A stretch of 5,933 nt of DNA from an uncultured Pseudomonadota bacterium (GTDB lineage: Bacteria; Lernaellota; Lernaellaia; Lernaellales; Lernaellaceae): NCBI GenBank assembly GCA_937967875.1, contig CALBTQ010000407.1, forward strand, positions 1-5,933, written 5' to 3'. Made by a program: the position numbers and the translations under genes. This document shows positions 5,311 through 5,933 of the stretch, in pieces. Numbering within the stretch: the first letter of the stretch is position 1; each line of letters starts with the position of its first letter. Under the pieces are notes generated by a model, which ran no database searches, was not told the DNA's origin, and was given only the letters and a program-made list of their open reading frames with translations.

Positions 5311-5887
5311 TCACGGTCCGATTTGCCGCACTTGCGCGACCAGGTCGGCCAGCGCGCCCCGCCGCACAAACACCGCCGGCGTGCCCAACGGCGCATCGAC
5401 CTCGCGCGTGCAGCGTCCCGCCACCGCCTGCCCGGTGAATAAATGCTCCCATTCGCCGGCCGGAAAACGCACCCGCACCGTCGTCGCTCCCTCGGTCACA
5501 ACCGGCGCGAAAAGCATGTCCTGCCCGATCATCCATTGGTCGTGCGCGCGCAACGCTTCGGACCACAGCGGGTCGACCAGCGCCGTGTGGCGGATGATCG
5601 GCAGGCCGCTTTCCTGCGCCTGCACCGCCAACTCGCGGAAATACGGCGCCAAGGCATTATGAATCAATGAGAATCGCATGAAGTGCGCCAGGGTTTGCTC
5701 GTCGCTGTCGAAGCGATGATTTTCCGTTTTTTGCAGACCGTCATGGGTGCGCATGATCGGCGTGAACGCGCCCAGTTCGGTCCAGCGCAGAAAAAGCTCC
5801 TTCGTGCTGGGTCCGCCGGAAAATCCGGCGATATCGTGCGTGAAATAAGGAATGCCGGCCAATCCGAGCGTCAGTCCGGCCTTGATG
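5311..5887 (-). CDS. Glycoside hydrolase family 31 (YihQ-like alpha-glucosidase), C-terminal fragment
   Basis: This is the last 191 codons of a gene whose 5' part is cut off by the adapter at 5888; the open frame continues to the insert edge. The fragment begins IKAGLTLGLAGIPYFTHDIAGF, the GH31 block just after the acid/base region. It goes on with KELFLRWTELGAFTPIMRTHDG, FDSDEQTLAHFMRF, PYFRELAVQAQESGLPIIRH, DQWMIGQDMLFAPVVTEGAT, FPAGEWEHLFTG and APLGTPAVFVRRGALADLV. These cover the end of the barrel and the C-terminal beta domains. The FTPxMRTH(D/E)G and FDxDxxTxAHF patterns are close to E. coli YihQ as remembered. YihQ, however, has GGY where this protein has AGF, the tyrosine being linked to sulfoquinovose recognition, so a plain alpha-glucosidase role is as likely. 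Both catalytic aspartates would lie in the missing part. It has no visible link to phosphate. No clear terminator follows it. Confidence 0.88.
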
Positions 5888-5933
5888 AGATCGGAAGAGC
5901 GTCGTGTAGGGAAAGAGTGTAGATCTCGGTGGT
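5888..5933 (-). other. Illumina P5/TruSeq universal adapter, reverse complement (contamination)
   Basis: AGATCGGAAGAGCGTCGTG opens this stretch and the rest completes the reverse complement of bases 1-46 without a mismatch. It is library adapter, and the true genomic end is base 5887, inside the GH31 gene. Any reading frame that crosses this point ends in artificial sequence. Confidence 0.99.

Noticed and set aside
1..5933. Linear mobile element bounded by terminal inverted repeats
   Set aside because: The terminal repeats are Illumina adapter, and no transposase, integrase or replication gene is present.

Overview
The window is a short assembled fragment of a GC-rich bacterial genome. Every supported gene lies on the minus strand, so the locus reads from right to left. 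The organism is Gram-negative: one gene encodes a beta-barrel outer-membrane protein with a signal peptide and a terminal phenylalanine. PstS is very close to proteobacterial PstS, which suggests a proteobacterium or a related (possibly delta-like) lineage, but the sequence does not fix the taxon. Both ends are Illumina adapter, not genome: bases 1-46 and 5888-5933 are the same 46-base adapter segment in opposite orientations. The genomic insert is therefore 47-5887.

In transcription order the layout is as follows. (1) The 3' end of a GH31 glycoside hydrolase resembling the YihQ/sulfoquinovosidase branch (5887-5311). (2) A 111-base intergenic region with three tandem 11-bp repeats. (3) phoB (5199-4516) and phoR (4509-2737), six bases apart and probably translationally coupled. 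(4) A 136-base gap with two copies of the same 11-bp repeat. (5) An acidic outer-membrane porin-like gene (2600-1458). (6) A 169-base gap with a GC hairpin and another set of the repeat. (7) pstS (1288-233). (8) A terminator-like hairpin. (9) The first 40 codons of pstC (166-47), cut by the contig end.

The genes form a phosphate-starvation (Pho) module. PhoR is the membrane sensor kinase and PhoB the DNA-binding regulator. PstS is the periplasmic phosphate-binding protein feeding the PstC-containing ABC importer, and the porin-like protein may let phosphate or a phosphorylated nutrient through the outer membrane. The strongest new observation is a shared motif, TTAGCA-N5-TTAGNN (antisense to the genes, 11-bp period), in front of phoB, the porin and pstS and nowhere else as a tandem. 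It is a good candidate for this lineage's PHO box and ties the unassigned porin to the regulon. No mobile element, CRISPR array, tRNA or rRNA was seen.
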